DNA of 64,000 bases from Phycisphaeraceae bacterium (GTDB lineage: Bacteria; Planctomycetota; Phycisphaerae; Phycisphaerales; SM1A02): assembly GCA_015709595.1 (NCBI GenBank), contig CP054178.1, positions 1,927,205 through 1,991,204 on the forward strand, read 5' to 3'. The first letter of the stretch is position 1; the number at the start of each line of letters is the position of its first letter. Positions 24,331-33,375 of the stretch are shown in pieces. The notes beneath the pieces were generated by a model. It did no database searches and was not told the DNA's origin. It saw nothing but the letters and a program-made list of their open reading frames with translations. The position numbers and the translations under genes are program-made.

Positions 24331-25566
24331 TCATGCCTCCGGCGGCACGAAGGCCATCGTCACCTGGGAGCCGTAGATGGGGTACTCGATGCGGCTTCGG
24401 TAGCCGCGGAACGAGTCGGGCGACCAGCCCAGCCGGGTGAACACTTCGCCCAGCAGATCGGCGTAGTTCGAGATCTCAGGCGCGGGCCAGCGCGACGAGC
24501 CGCGCCCCAGCAGCTGGATCGACTCGCCCATATCCAGCCGGTCGATGTCGCGTCCGCGGTCGTTGACGTTGGCGACGCCTTCAAACGCCGTGTCGTAAAG
24601 GATCAGTTCCGGCTCGGCGCCGGGGTACACGTCGTCATGCACGAACACGTCGTACTGGAGACGGCGCGAGGGCGTGGAGACCTCGGAGAAAAAATACGCG
24701 CGGCGTCCGGAGCCCGCGGGCACCGCGCGGGGAATCTCCGCGCGGTTGCTTTCCGCCAGAACAAAGTCCACCGCGGACCGAGGCCCGAAGGCGTCGCCCG
24801 CCAGTGTGTAGTGAACCACGTCGCCGGACTCCATCACGTCAAAGGCCGGCAGCGGACGGGAGCAGAACCGGTCCAGCAGCAGCCCGGACAGATCCGCCAC
24901 CGGATGGTCCTCGAGCGTGCGCGGATGGCGCGGACCATCGGGCGAGGCGATGCGGCGCGTGGCCAGCTTCACCGAGGCGCCCGGGCGAAGCCGGTGCAAC
25001 CCCAGCAGCCCGAAGACCCAGATCACGTCCAGGCGAGCCGGGTTGTCGTGCGACGGCGCGACGATGACCGCCGACAGGTTCGTCTGAGCCATCACCCCCT
25101 TGATCTGGCTCATCGCCTTGAAGGCGGCCTGCTTGCGTCGGACCTCGAACTCCGCCCGGGCGCTGGGCAGCCAGGCGGCGATGATGGTGTCAAGTCCGCT
25201 GCGGTCGCCCGCTTCGGAGCGGATCAACTGCTCGAAGCGGCGCACGGCCCGCTCGGCCCGATCGACCAGCTCCATCGGCACCCGCTGGCCCGACGCCCCC
25301 CGAAGGACGCGGCGCAGCGGGTCCGGTCCGGGCATCAGGTGAGCCACCGCCATGGGGTTGCGGCTGCGGGCGGCCTTGAGAATGCGGCTGGAGAGCACCT
25401 TGTCGATGTCCAGACGACGAGCCAGCTCAACCGTGCCATGTGGTCCCCCCGGAACCGCGGCGATAACCGCAGCGAAGGCCTGCCCCAGCTCCTCGCCGAC
25501 ACGCTCCACGCGCTCTTCAAGGGTGGCCTGACTGGTTTCGGTCGTGATGATGGGCGGTGGGGACAT
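24331..25566 (-). CDS. Helix-turn-helix protein of unknown function (planctomycete type)
   Basis: A 411-residue cytoplasmic protein. Residues about 15-85 (EERVERVGEELGQAFAAVI, GTVELARRLDIDKVLSSRIL) form a winged-HTH-like domain. The remainder is mixed alpha/beta with LSAVIVAPSHDNPARLDVIWVFGLLGLHRL, FFSEVSTPSRRLQYDVFVHDDVYPG and a C-terminal DMGESIQLLGRGSSRW. No named family or catalytic residues are recognised. It may be a DNA-binding regulator with a ligand-sensing C-terminus. No clear ribosome site precedes the ATG at 25566. It is divergent from the 25902 gene across a 335-bp spacer. Confidence 0.65.
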   Translation of the reverse strand: MSPPPIITTETSQATLEERVERVGEELGQAFAAVIAAVPGGPHGTVELARRLDIDKVLSSRILKAARSRNPMAVAHLMPGPDPLRRVLRGASGQRVPMELVDRAERAVRRFEQLIRSEAGDRSGLDTIIAAWLPSARAEFEVRRKQAAFKAMSQIKGVMAQTNLSAVIVAPSHDNPARLDVIWVFGLLGLHRLRPGASVKLATRRIASPDGPRHPRTLEDHPVADLSGLLLDRFCSRPLPAFDVMESGDVVHYTLAGDAFGPRSAVDFVLAESNRAEIPRAVPAGSGRRAYFFSEVSTPSRRLQYDVFVHDDVYPGAEPELILYDTAFEGVANVNDRGRDIDRLDMGESIQLLGRGSSRWPAPEISNYADLLGEVFTRLGWSPDSFRGYRSRIEYPIYGSQVTMAFVPPEA

Positions 25567-25715
25567 GATGTGAGCGGGTTGTGGATTCTTTGTGCAGATT
25601 CAGGTGCGTGTTGTGCGGACGCCTGTGAATGAGTCATTCGATCACCCCACTGTATGCGATGGAGGGGTGGTCTGCAAGGGTTCCGGGTATTTTCTTGGAA
25701 GTTTCAGGGAAACAT

Positions 25716-25743
25716 TTGACGACCGTTCCCGAACAGGTATGAT
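25716..25743 (+). promoter_or_regulatory. Sigma-70-type promoter in the 335-bp spacer before the paired exported proteins
   Basis: TTGACG (25716-25721) and TATGAT (25738-25743) are separated by 16 bp, a good match to housekeeping -35/-10 boxes. Directly upstream is a small inverted repeat, GTTTC-AGG-GAAAC (25701-25713), that could be an operator. The predicted start gives a leader of about 150 nt before the 25902 gene. The rest of 25567-25901 shows no gene. It is more A/T-rich around the promoter than its surroundings. Confidence 0.6.
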
Positions 25744-25901
25744 GCCACGTCGGAGGTGGGTTGCCGCGGGAACGCCTGCGCCCCTGATGCCCCTCCGACC
25801 ACGATCCTCCACCGACAGAACTCGCCTCATCGGCGCTGACTTCACGAACTCGGCTGACGCCCGGCGACGCCCGCCGCTCACGAACGACAGGAGAACCCCG
25901 A

Positions 25902-27014
25902 ATGACCCGTGTCCGCACTTTCGTCGCTCCCCTTGCCGTCGTGTCCCTGGCCATGGCGCCGGCAGCCGCCGCCTGCGCCGACACCTTCACGGAAACATTC
26001 ACCAACGGCATCAACACCGCAGGGTGGTCGTACGGGGGCAACGAACGCATCGAGGCCGCCGGCGGCAATCCCGGGGCCTATCTGCACACGTCGGAGCTGG
26101 ACACGTTCGCGCCGCAGTTGTGGACCGAGCCGGGGCGTCCGTCCAACTTCACGGGTGACTACCGCGCCCGCCAAGTCACGTCGATCGGCATCGACCTCAA
26201 GACCTTTCACGTGGACTTCTCCGCCGAGGATCGCCCGCTCACGCTGATTCTCGTGCATGACAACAACACGCCGGTGGACTTTGATGACGACTACGGCTTC
26301 TACTTCATGGGGCCGAACATTCCGCTGGTGGGCGAGGGTTGGCTGAGCTACGAGTTTGAGATTCCCAGCCAGGCCGCGCAGCCGCCGCAGGGCTGGCGTC
26401 CGATCGAGCTGGGCTTCAAGTCGCCTGAGCCGGACTGGAACGCGCTCATCAAGAACGTCCGCCGGGTGCAGTTCTTCTACGGCGACCCGGAGATGTTCTT
26501 CATCTTCCAGATGTGGGAGGTCGGGGCCGACAACATCAGCATCACCAGCGTGCCGCAGAGCGACGCCACGCTCACTGGCCTGAATGTGCTGCGGGGCACG
26601 CTGATGTCGGGCGGCCTGCCGGAACTGGCCGAATCGGACAACCAGTCTCTGCGCGTGAAGTCCGGCTTCGGCAGCACGTTCACCGAATTGCACAGCATGG
26701 TGACCGACGTCACCGCCAACACCACGGTGTCATCGCCCACGACCCTCGGACTGACCATCGAGGCCCGCGTCAGCCACACGTCCGGCATCGGGCGTCTGCG
26801 CCTGCTGAACCACAACACCACGCAGTATGACCAGGTGGGCCAGTTCGCGCTCAGCGGCATCGACACCACGCACGCCTTCAGCGGGATCGCGGCGGCCAAC
26901 TACGTGTCCGGCGGCGGCGACATCACCGTGCAGGTGCGCACCACAGTGGTGGTGCCGATCTTCGCCTTCACTTACGACACCTTCATCGATCACCTGCGCA
27001 TCACGGTGAACTGA
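25902..27014 (+). CDS. Exported protein: lectin-like N-domain plus shared C-terminal beta module
   Basis: A 370-residue protein with a signal peptide (cleavage near AAACA-DT). Residues about 27-215 (DTFTETFTNGINTAGWSY, YLHTSELDTFAPQL, IGIDLKTFHVDFS) have the pattern of a laminin-G/concanavalin-like beta sandwich. Residues about 222-370 are a second beta domain (VLRGTLMSGGLPELAESDNQ, RVSHTSGIGRLRLLNHNTT, VRTTVVVPIFAFTYDTFIDH). The same C-terminal module ends the neighbouring paralogue, the sugar dehydrogenase and the subtilase. The ribosome site AGGAG is good. It is probably surface-exposed or periplasmic. The ligand is unknown. Confidence 0.8.
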   Translation: MTRVRTFVAPLAVVSLAMAPAAAACADTFTETFTNGINTAGWSYGGNERIEAAGGNPGAYLHTSELDTFAPQLWTEPGRPSNFTGDYRARQVTSIGIDLKTFHVDFSAEDRPLTLILVHDNNTPVDFDDDYGFYFMGPNIPLVGEGWLSYEFEIPSQAAQPPQGWRPIELGFKSPEPDWNALIKNVRRVQFFYGDPEMFFIFQMWEVGADNISITSVPQSDATLTGLNVLRGTLMSGGLPELAESDNQSLRVKSGFGSTFTELHSMVTDVTANTTVSSPTTLGLTIEARVSHTSGIGRLRLLNHNTTQYDQVGQFALSGIDTTHAFSGIAAANYVSGGGDITVQVRTTVVVPIFAFTYDTFIDHLRITVN

Positions 27015-27087
27015 CGCCACGCGGCGCCTCTGGTGACCGCCTGTTCTCTCCGCCCGTGTGCCGCGCCACTCTCTCCAGGGATCATCC

Positions 27088-28191
27088 ATGAACCGCGTTC
27101 AACGTGCCATTCTGTACAGCGCCGCGCCCTTGGCGTTCGCGTGTTCCGCGCTCGCCGCCGACACCTACACCGAAACCTTCGCCGGCGGGGTCAACGCGGG
27201 CGGGTGGACCTACTGGTCGCCCAACGAGACCATTGAGACCGCCGGGGGCAACCCGGACAACTATCTGCACGCCTGGGAGCTGGACACGTTCGCGCCGCAG
27301 CTGTCCACCGAGCCGGGACGCGCCTCGGCCTTCACCGGCGACTACCGGGCGCGGCAGGTCGCCCGCATCGGCATCGACCTCAAGACCTTCCACGTGGACT
27401 TCTCGGCGGGCGGGCGTCCCCTGACGCTCATGCTCATCCATGACAACAACACGCCCGCCGACCTGAGCGACGACGTGGCGGCCTACTACCGCGGCCCGAA
27501 CATTCCGCTGGTGGGCGAGGGCTGGAAGCGCTACGACTTCGAGGTGCCCAGTCACGCCGCCACGCTGCCAGCCGGGTGGCGCACCATCCAGCTCGGCGAG
27601 AACTCGCCCGCGCCCGACTGGAGCACGATCATCACCGGCGTGCGCCGCGTGCAGTTTTTCTACGGCGATCCGGAGATGTTCTTCATCTTCCAGATGTGGG
27701 ACATCGGAGCGGACAACATCAGCATCATCGAGGATCCACTCACCCCCGCCGCGCTGCGGAACATCAAGGTGCAGCGCGGCACGCGCCTTTCGGGCACGCT
27801 GGCGTCGATCCTCTACAACGACCCGTACTACTACAAGGTCACGTCCCAGCCGGGCGACGTGTACCACGTGGCGGAGACCACGGTGCGGGCGGTGAGCGAC
27901 GCGCTCAACCCCGCGAACCTGATCATCCGTACCGAGACCCGCGCCACCGAGTCCGTCGTGCAGACGCGCATCGCCCTGCGCAACTTCACCACCGGGCGCT
28001 GGGACACGGTGGACACCTTCTGGCAGCCAACCATCGACGCGGTGCGCGTGATTGACTCGATCGCCAACCCGCAGGACTACGTGCGGCAGTCCGACGGCCT
28101 GATTCGCGTGCGAATCCAGATGATCCGGGCGCTGCAGCGCGGCCCGTTCCAGCAGTGGATCGACCAGGTGAAGGTGTCGGTGGGGGAGTGA
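27088..28191 (+). CDS. Paralogue of the preceding exported two-domain protein
   Basis: A 367-residue protein from the ATG at 27088 (MNRVQRAILYSAAPLAFACS, signal peptide ending SALA-AD). It closely parallels 25902-27014: TYTETFAGGVNAGGWTYWSPN, LDTFAPQLSTEPGR, GIDLKTFHVDFSAGG and FYGDPEMFFIFQMWDIGADN occur in the same order, so the pair arose by tandem duplication. The C-terminal module is more diverged (VQRGTRLSGTLASILYNDP, RIALRNFTTGRWDTVDTF, FQQWIDQVKVSVGE). The 73-bp spacing implies co-transcription from the 25716 promoter. I prefer 27088 to the upstream GTG at 27058 because of the AGGGA ribosome site. Confidence 0.8.
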   Translation: MNRVQRAILYSAAPLAFACSALAADTYTETFAGGVNAGGWTYWSPNETIETAGGNPDNYLHAWELDTFAPQLSTEPGRASAFTGDYRARQVARIGIDLKTFHVDFSAGGRPLTLMLIHDNNTPADLSDDVAAYYRGPNIPLVGEGWKRYDFEVPSHAATLPAGWRTIQLGENSPAPDWSTIITGVRRVQFFYGDPEMFFIFQMWDIGADNISIIEDPLTPAALRNIKVQRGTRLSGTLASILYNDPYYYKVTSQPGDVYHVAETTVRAVSDALNPANLIIRTETRATESVVQTRIALRNFTTGRWDTVDTFWQPTIDAVRVIDSIANPQDYVRQSDGLIRVRIQMIRALQRGPFQQWIDQVKVSVGE

Positions 28192-28245
28192 TCGGGCTTC
28201 CGAGCAGCGCGGCGCTGATGCGATCCGTCGGCGCGGCTGAGTCGA

Positions 28246-28848
28246 TTATCGCGCCGGCGCGCTCCACACGCCGATCTTCGCGCGGCGGGCGATCAACTCG
28301 GCCTGCTCGTACTGGCGCAGTCGCGCGTGGGGCCAGCGGTCCTCCGCCCTGGCCAGCCCCGCGGCGAGCAGTTCACGGTTGAGCAGTGCGCCGTCGGGCA
28401 GCTCCACGTGGGCGAGCAGTCTGTCGTAGGGGTCGCGCGGCCTCGCCGGGTCGATGAGCAGCGTGACGTACGCCCCTTCGACGAGTCGGCGCGAGAACGC
28501 CGTGGCCTCGGCGGCCCACGGCTCGGGCAGGCCGGCCCCGGCGTTCATCTCCGGGCAATCGACGCCGATCAGCCGCACCCGCGTGCGCGGGCGGCTGGTG
28601 CGACGATCCGGCAGATCGACTTCCAGCGTGTCGCCGTCGATGACGCGCGTGACGCGGGCCGATCGCCCCTCGTATCGAGCCGGATCGTCCTGCGCCGGCG
28701 CCAGCAGATGCCCCCGCTGGTCGAGCAGAACCAGCAGCGCGATCACCAGGATCAGGGCGGGGACAAGGCCGCGCCGTCGAAACGACAATCGTCGCGGTTG
28801 TCGAGAAGGTCGGCGTCCGCGCCGGCGGGTCATTGGAGCGCCGATCAT
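28246..28848 (-). CDS. Thermonuclease-family (SNase-like) nuclease with N-terminal membrane helix
   Basis: A 200-residue protein. A basic N-terminus and one hydrophobic helix (LVPALILVIALLVLLDQ) act as a signal anchor or signal peptide. The SNase fold follows: VTRVIDGDTLEVD (metal-site Asp), RVRLIGVDCPE (catalytic Arg, Asp and Glu) and RDPYDRLLAHVELPDG (second catalytic Arg), then the C-terminal helix EQAELIARRAKIGVW. It hydrolyses DNA or RNA with Ca2+ in homologues. Its ATG is only 4 bp after the PAAR stop codon, so it is translated with the PAAR gene. This raises the possibility that it is a delivered nuclease effector rather than a scavenging enzyme. No immunity gene is obvious. Confidence 0.87.
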   Translation of the reverse strand: MIGAPMTRRRGRRPSRQPRRLSFRRRGLVPALILVIALLVLLDQRGHLLAPAQDDPARYEGRSARVTRVIDGDTLEVDLPDRRTSRPRTRVRLIGVDCPEMNAGAGLPEPWAAEATAFSRRLVEGAYVTLLIDPARPRDPYDRLLAHVELPDGALLNRELLAAGLARAEDRWPHARLRQYEQAELIARRAKIGVWSAPAR

Positions 28849-28852
28849 CCGC

Positions 28853-29143
28853 TTACCCGATCATCACCGTCGGGCATCCGGGAGGTGAGATCACGCCCCC
28901 GTGCGCCGTGCTGTCACCCACGCGGGCGGCGGGCATGTTGCCGATCATCACCGTGGCGGAGCCGGCGGCGATGCTGTCGGGCGGCCCGGTGCAGGTCGCC
29001 ATGTCGCCGGCGCGGGCGGCGGGCATGTAGCCGATCATCACCGTCGCGCAGCCGGGCGGATTGATCGGTCCGCCCACGTGCGGCTTGGGGCCGTCGGACA
29101 CCGGACAGGCGTGCATGTCACCAACTCGTGCGGCAGGGGGCAT
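28853..29143 (-). CDS. PAAR-domain spike-tip protein
   Basis: A 96-residue protein made of PAAR repeats: PPAARVGDMHACP, a second MPAARAGDMATCTGP, a third MPAARVGDSTAHGG, each followed by GxATVMIG or equivalent. PAAR proteins form the conical metal-binding tip that caps the VgrG trimer in type VI secretion and related contractile systems. There is no extension, so effectors would attach through other proteins or by genetic linkage. The ATG at 29143 is preferred over 29167 because AGGAG lies upstream. It is 4 bp ahead of the nuclease gene and downstream of VgrG, the metzincins and an unknown protein on the same strand. Confidence 0.93.
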   Translation of the reverse strand: MPPAARVGDMHACPVSDGPKPHVGGPINPPGCATVMIGYMPAARAGDMATCTGPPDSIAAGSATVMIGNMPAARVGDSTAHGGVISPPGCPTVMIG

Positions 29144-29221
29144 GGCCTTCTCTCCTGCGAGGGGCAAGCGACAAACGAGAACTGAGAACCGACAACCCCT
29201 GGCTGACCTTTCCGTGCTGCT

Positions 29222-30832
29222 TCAATGCTGATGCGCGTGTGCGTGCTCCGCCGGGTCGCGCTCGCCCGCCGGCGACAGAAGACGGTAGGCGATGCGGCCG
29301 TCCTTGGGTTTGAGGAAGCGGACGTACACGAACGGCAGCACGCCTTCCGGGCCGGAGGCCATCAGCAGGGGCTGCTGCGCCGGCGTGATTGATTCTCCAG
29401 CGACCTCCGCCAGCGGCGTTACGTCGCGCGTGGCGGAGGAGCCCACGTGATACGTGTTGGCGGCGTCAAGCAGCAGCAGCGTCACCTGTCGATCATTGTC
29501 CAGCACGCTCTGGACCACGCGCGGCCCGTTGAGCTTGGACACATCCAGCAGGGCCTCGGCTCGCGAGCGGTTGTCGGTCACGTTCACGCGGGTGCAGGAG
29601 AGGACGCCCTCGCGCCGTCCGATGACCCAGAGCATCTCCTTGGGAGGCGGCGGCTCGACGGGGCGCTCCTCCGGCGGCGGTGCGTTGTGCTCGAAGGCCG
29701 GCTGCTCCTTCATCGCGGCGTCCACGTCGAGGTAGCCGTGCAGCCAGGCGACCGGCTCCTTCGAGGCGAAGGCGGTTCGAACGACGGGCGGAGCGTTCAC
29801 GTCGTCCAGGAAGAACATGGTCGCGGTGACTTCACGCCCGCCCGCGGCGCAGGCGAAGAGCCGCAGCGTCTCGGTCATCTCCCAGCACAGCGAGTACGAG
29901 CCCACCGGTCCGGCCCGCCCGAAGTCGAACGACTGAGAGGCGACGGAGCCGTCCGACCGGATCTGCGCCAGCATCGCCTGGCGACCGCCGGGATCGCAGG
30001 AGACGAGCATCACCGATCCGTCGGGCATGCTTCGGGGTGATCGCAGGATCGGTCCCGGCAGCCGAAGCGTGGGCGTGAGCACGCGGGGAGGCGGAGGGGG
30101 AGATTTGTCCGTCAGGTCGAGAGCCGCCACGCGCGGCTTGCCGCCTTCCACCCACAGCAGGTGCCCGAAGTTCTGGAACGTGCTGGCCACGGTGGCGGGC
30201 GCCAGGTCATCCACGGTCGAGGCCGGACCGATCCGCCAGCAGCGCCTCGGGTTGCGGGGCAGCGCGCCGCTTTGCACCTGGTGGAAGACGAGCAGTTGAC
30301 CGCCTTCCTGGTGCGTCCACGCCGCCATCGCCGGCACGTCGTAGGCGTCATGGGCGGGTACGGCCGAGGCGTGCGCCACGGGGCTGGCGGGCTTGACCGC
30401 CAGCATGGCGGGCTCGGAGACGATCATCTCGTCGATGCCGCGGTGCTGCGCGGTGACCTTGTATCGTCCGGGCTTGAGCTCCCCGAGCCATTCCAGCACG
30501 TCACCGGCCTTGGCCAGCGTGGCGCCGGGAGCCAGGGTCTCCGTCGGTGCGGCGTGCGGGCCGTGTTCATGGCGACCATCGCGCTCCAGCGAGGACATCT
30601 CGGTGCCGACGATCGCGTCAGGCGAAAAGGGGTCGGGCAGGTCGGGGTTGACGGGCCTCGCGCCCTCCGGCTCGGCGACGAGAAACAGCGCCTCGGCGTG
30701 ACGGTCGAAGGAGGGAAACTCCTCGATCACCGTCTTGCCGCGATTCTGCAGCGTGACGCGGAAGGGCACCGATTCGCCCCGGATGCACTCCGCCTTGCCG
30801 AGGGTCAGGTTGATGGTGATCACGTCGGACAT
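29222..30832 (-). CDS. VgrG-island protein of unknown function
   Basis: A 536-residue protein without a signal peptide. The first 130 residues look like an Ig-type beta sandwich (INLTLGKAECIRGESVPFRV, GELKPGRYKVTAQHRG), similar in outline to BsuPI-like domains. Residues about 180-510 show repeated beta-strand blocks (QLLVFHQVQSGAL, GHLLWVEGGKPRVAALDL, GSVMLVSCDPGGRQAMLAQI), suggesting a beta-propeller. The C-terminus is His-rich (AEHAHAHQH) and an internal RDGRHEHGPHAA also carries His. It lies between the metzincin and PAAR genes in one orientation, so an adaptor or effector role is likely but unproven. A good AGGAA ribosome site precedes the ATG. Confidence 0.7.
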   Translation of the reverse strand: MSDVITINLTLGKAECIRGESVPFRVTLQNRGKTVIEEFPSFDRHAEALFLVAEPEGARPVNPDLPDPFSPDAIVGTEMSSLERDGRHEHGPHAAPTETLAPGATLAKAGDVLEWLGELKPGRYKVTAQHRGIDEMIVSEPAMLAVKPASPVAHASAVPAHDAYDVPAMAAWTHQEGGQLLVFHQVQSGALPRNPRRCWRIGPASTVDDLAPATVASTFQNFGHLLWVEGGKPRVAALDLTDKSPPPPPRVLTPTLRLPGPILRSPRSMPDGSVMLVSCDPGGRQAMLAQIRSDGSVASQSFDFGRAGPVGSYSLCWEMTETLRLFACAAGGREVTATMFFLDDVNAPPVVRTAFASKEPVAWLHGYLDVDAAMKEQPAFEHNAPPPEERPVEPPPPKEMLWVIGRREGVLSCTRVNVTDNRSRAEALLDVSKLNGPRVVQSVLDNDRQVTLLLLDAANTYHVGSSATRDVTPLAEVAGESITPAQQPLLMASGPEGVLPFVYVRFLKPKDGRIAYRLLSPAGERDPAEHAHAHQH

Positions 30833-30969
30833 GGTGGGCTTCCTGGAGTCAGGTGGACGGTGGGCGGCAGGTCTTCGCCGTCAGGCGTCGGGCGCGGGCA
30901 TCGAGGTGTCGGATCATCGGAGCACTTCCAGCTTCTGTCTTCAGTTCTCCATCCGGAATCCGCCGGGCG

Positions 30970-33357
30970 TCACGGGTCGACCTGGATGCGAATGGACGCG
31001 GTGGGATCGAGACCGTTGCGGAACGTGAGCGTGACGAGTCCTCGCGCCGTTGCCGTGACGCGCACGCGCAGCAGCGGTGTGCCGCTGCCCCGGAAGGCAA
31101 GATCCACCCTGGCGTTGGGGGTGGACGGGTCCGCCGTGCGCGTGAACTGCGAGGCGATGGTGGTGCCGCCCAGCAGGATGATGTTGGGTCGGCAGCGCAA
31201 CGGAGTGCCGCCGAGGCGGGAGATGGACTGCTCGGCGCCCAGCACCAGCAGTTCGGCGCTGCGCTGGGCGGCGTTGCCAAGCCGCAGCGTGATGGTGGCG
31301 CCGGCGGCCTGCTCCGCCAGGGCCAGCGCCGCGCCGGTGCCGGTGTGGAGAACGAACGACGCCGGCCCGTACGTTCGCTGGATCTCATTGCGGTAGTTGG
31401 CCGCCTTCTGAATCTCCACGCGGTCGTAGAATCGCATGGACAGCGCGCACAGCCCGCAGGGGCCGGCCATGGTGCTGTCGTTGTTGGTCATGCTCGTCGC
31501 CGAGTACGACATGATGCACTCGAAGGCGTCGCGCCCGTCGTGGTCGATGGGGAAGACGTTGCCGTTGTTGGGGTGCGACACCTGCAGCACGTAGGCGTTG
31601 CCGCCCGCGTCGGTGAAGTTGACCGCCCGCGTGGCGGTGTGGGAGTGGCGCAGCGACTTGACGTGCCCGAACTCGTGGGCCGCGGTGAAGGTGACGTCCT
31701 CGATGTCCAGCGCGTCGGTGGGCTGGAACTGGCGCTTGGCCATCCAGAAGATTCGGTCGCCGACGTAGGCGCCCAGGAACGACCTTGCGTCGCGGCAGAG
31801 GAACATGTACAGCCCGTTGCCGTCGGACTGCTGGTCGCGGGCGGCGCCGGCCGAGGGATCGGGCAGGGTGCCGCCGCCCGGCGCGGGGGTCTGCGAGCAC
31901 GCCAGACGGATGGCGGCGCGGGCGAACCGCTCCACGCGCGAGTCGGGAATGTCCAGCCCGAAGTTCTCGTGGAACAGCGTGCGGTCGAAGACCGACTGCT
32001 CGTAGCGAATGGCCTGGTTGACGCCCGGGGCGCCGTTGAAGACCGAGTTGCGCGTGATGTCGCGCCACTGGTCGCGCGTGAGCGAGTAGAACGTCGCCGG
32101 CTCCACCACCTCGATGAACATGCGGCGGTAGCTCTCCGTCACCTGCGACCACGTCAGGTCGTTGCGCGTCAGGCCGTTGCACAGCACGCACAGGCGGAAC
32201 TCGATCTTCTTCCAGATGGTGAACTTGCCGGTCACGTAGGCGCGCGGCTTGGGGATGACGCGCGACCGATCGTCCTTGAAGATGACGTTGGCGCCGTTCT
32301 CCCGCGTGTCGCGGATGTCCTGGTCGCCGTTGAGCAGCGTGAGCAGGAAGCGGTAGTTGTCGCCCGCCACGGGAAAGGGCATGAAGGCGAAGTCGGCGAC
32401 GCCCACCTTTACGTCCGTGGTGCCCACGCGCTCGTCCACCTCGGTCAGGTCGAACCTCACCTTGACGGTCTGGTGTTCGGTGGGGTTCGTGAGTTCGTCG
32501 AACTGCACGCGGTCGGCGGGGATCGGCGTGTCGCTTCGATCAACCACCGGCTCGTTCTTGTAGGGCATGACCCGGATGACGTCCGACGCCTTGAAGCCGG
32601 GCGAGTCGCCAGGATGCGTCCGGGCGCCCTTGAAGGCGGTGGGCGCGTTGTCGTCGCCGGTGGTGACGCTGCCGGTGTTGCGGTTGTACTTGGTGAAGAA
32701 GTCGTTGAGGAACCGCCGCCGGGCGCCGTCGTTCTGCGTGAGCTCCTCGGGCGGATCCTTGATCTCCAGCACCGGCTTGATGGGTTGATCGATGTTGACC
32801 TGGCGATCGCCGATGTACTTGCGCACGATGATGCGGAAGGGCACGGCGGGCCAGATGTCGGGCATCCACCCGCGGGCGCGGTAGTAGGCCACGTTGGATG
32901 TGTTGTCGCCCCCCGGCGAGCCGAGCAGGTTGAGATTTTCCGCCGTGCGCGTGGCGTGATTGTCGAGGATGGTGATGCGATGCAGCGTGTCGAAGATGGG
33001 CCGCGCGTTGGTGCCGCCCTGGGAGACGGGCGTGGCGGCCTTGACCGTGTCCTGGTGCGTTTCATCGGGGGCGACGACGTTGAGGATGCGCGCCAGCTGT
33101 CCCATGGGCGAGGGCTGCCCGCTCCACGGATCGATCAGGTCGCCGCTCACCTCGTAGCGGCATCGGTAGGGGGGCGGGCGATCGACCGCGCCCCCGCCCC
33201 CGGCCGCGGCGCGGGCAATGCGGTCGTGCCCCAGGTAGATCAGCGTGAGCCGATAGCTGACCGGCTGAAGCCGCACCACCGTGGTGGCGGCGCTGGGGCC
33301 AGTCTGCTTGGCGGTTCCGCCCGATCCGCCTCCGGATGTTCCACTTCCGTTTGACAT
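30970..33357 (-). CDS. Putative metzincin-like metalloprotease in a VgrG island (copy 1)
   Basis: A 795-residue protein with a Gly/Ser-rich N-terminus and no signal peptide. The zinc signature is HEFGHVKSLRH (His561, Glu562, His565, His571), followed 45 residues later by a Met-turn-like CIMSYSA (Met616). This is the metzincin pattern, but the usual Gly at position 8 of HExxHxxGxxH is Ser. The N-terminal 300 residues hold conserved blocks shared with copy 2 (VVRLQPVSYRLTLIYLG, PDIWPAVPFRIIVRKYIGD). CGLCALSMRF forms a CxxC pair. The C-terminus is Ig-like (ARVDLAFRGSGTPLLRVRV). Position beside VgrG and PAAR suggests a delivered protease. Copy 2 lies 18 bp upstream. Confidence 0.75.
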   Translation of the reverse strand: MSNGSGTSGGGSGGTAKQTGPSAATTVVRLQPVSYRLTLIYLGHDRIARAAAGGGGAVDRPPPYRCRYEVSGDLIDPWSGQPSPMGQLARILNVVAPDETHQDTVKAATPVSQGGTNARPIFDTLHRITILDNHATRTAENLNLLGSPGGDNTSNVAYYRARGWMPDIWPAVPFRIIVRKYIGDRQVNIDQPIKPVLEIKDPPEELTQNDGARRRFLNDFFTKYNRNTGSVTTGDDNAPTAFKGARTHPGDSPGFKASDVIRVMPYKNEPVVDRSDTPIPADRVQFDELTNPTEHQTVKVRFDLTEVDERVGTTDVKVGVADFAFMPFPVAGDNYRFLLTLLNGDQDIRDTRENGANVIFKDDRSRVIPKPRAYVTGKFTIWKKIEFRLCVLCNGLTRNDLTWSQVTESYRRMFIEVVEPATFYSLTRDQWRDITRNSVFNGAPGVNQAIRYEQSVFDRTLFHENFGLDIPDSRVERFARAAIRLACSQTPAPGGGTLPDPSAGAARDQQSDGNGLYMFLCRDARSFLGAYVGDRIFWMAKRQFQPTDALDIEDVTFTAAHEFGHVKSLRHSHTATRAVNFTDAGGNAYVLQVSHPNNGNVFPIDHDGRDAFECIMSYSATSMTNNDSTMAGPCGLCALSMRFYDRVEIQKAANYRNEIQRTYGPASFVLHTGTGAALALAEQAAGATITLRLGNAAQRSAELLVLGAEQSISRLGGTPLRCRPNIILLGGTTIASQFTRTADPSTPNARVDLAFRGSGTPLLRVRVTATARGLVTLTFRNGLDPTASIRIQVDP

Positions 33358-33375
33358 GCTGGGTGCCCTTGGATG

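Noticed and set aside
30853-33354. Plus-strand 833-codon frame opposite the first metzincin gene
   Set aside because: It is rich in Arg, Val, Gly and His, has no recognisable domain, and mirrors the codon pattern of the minus-strand gene, which has clear motifs.
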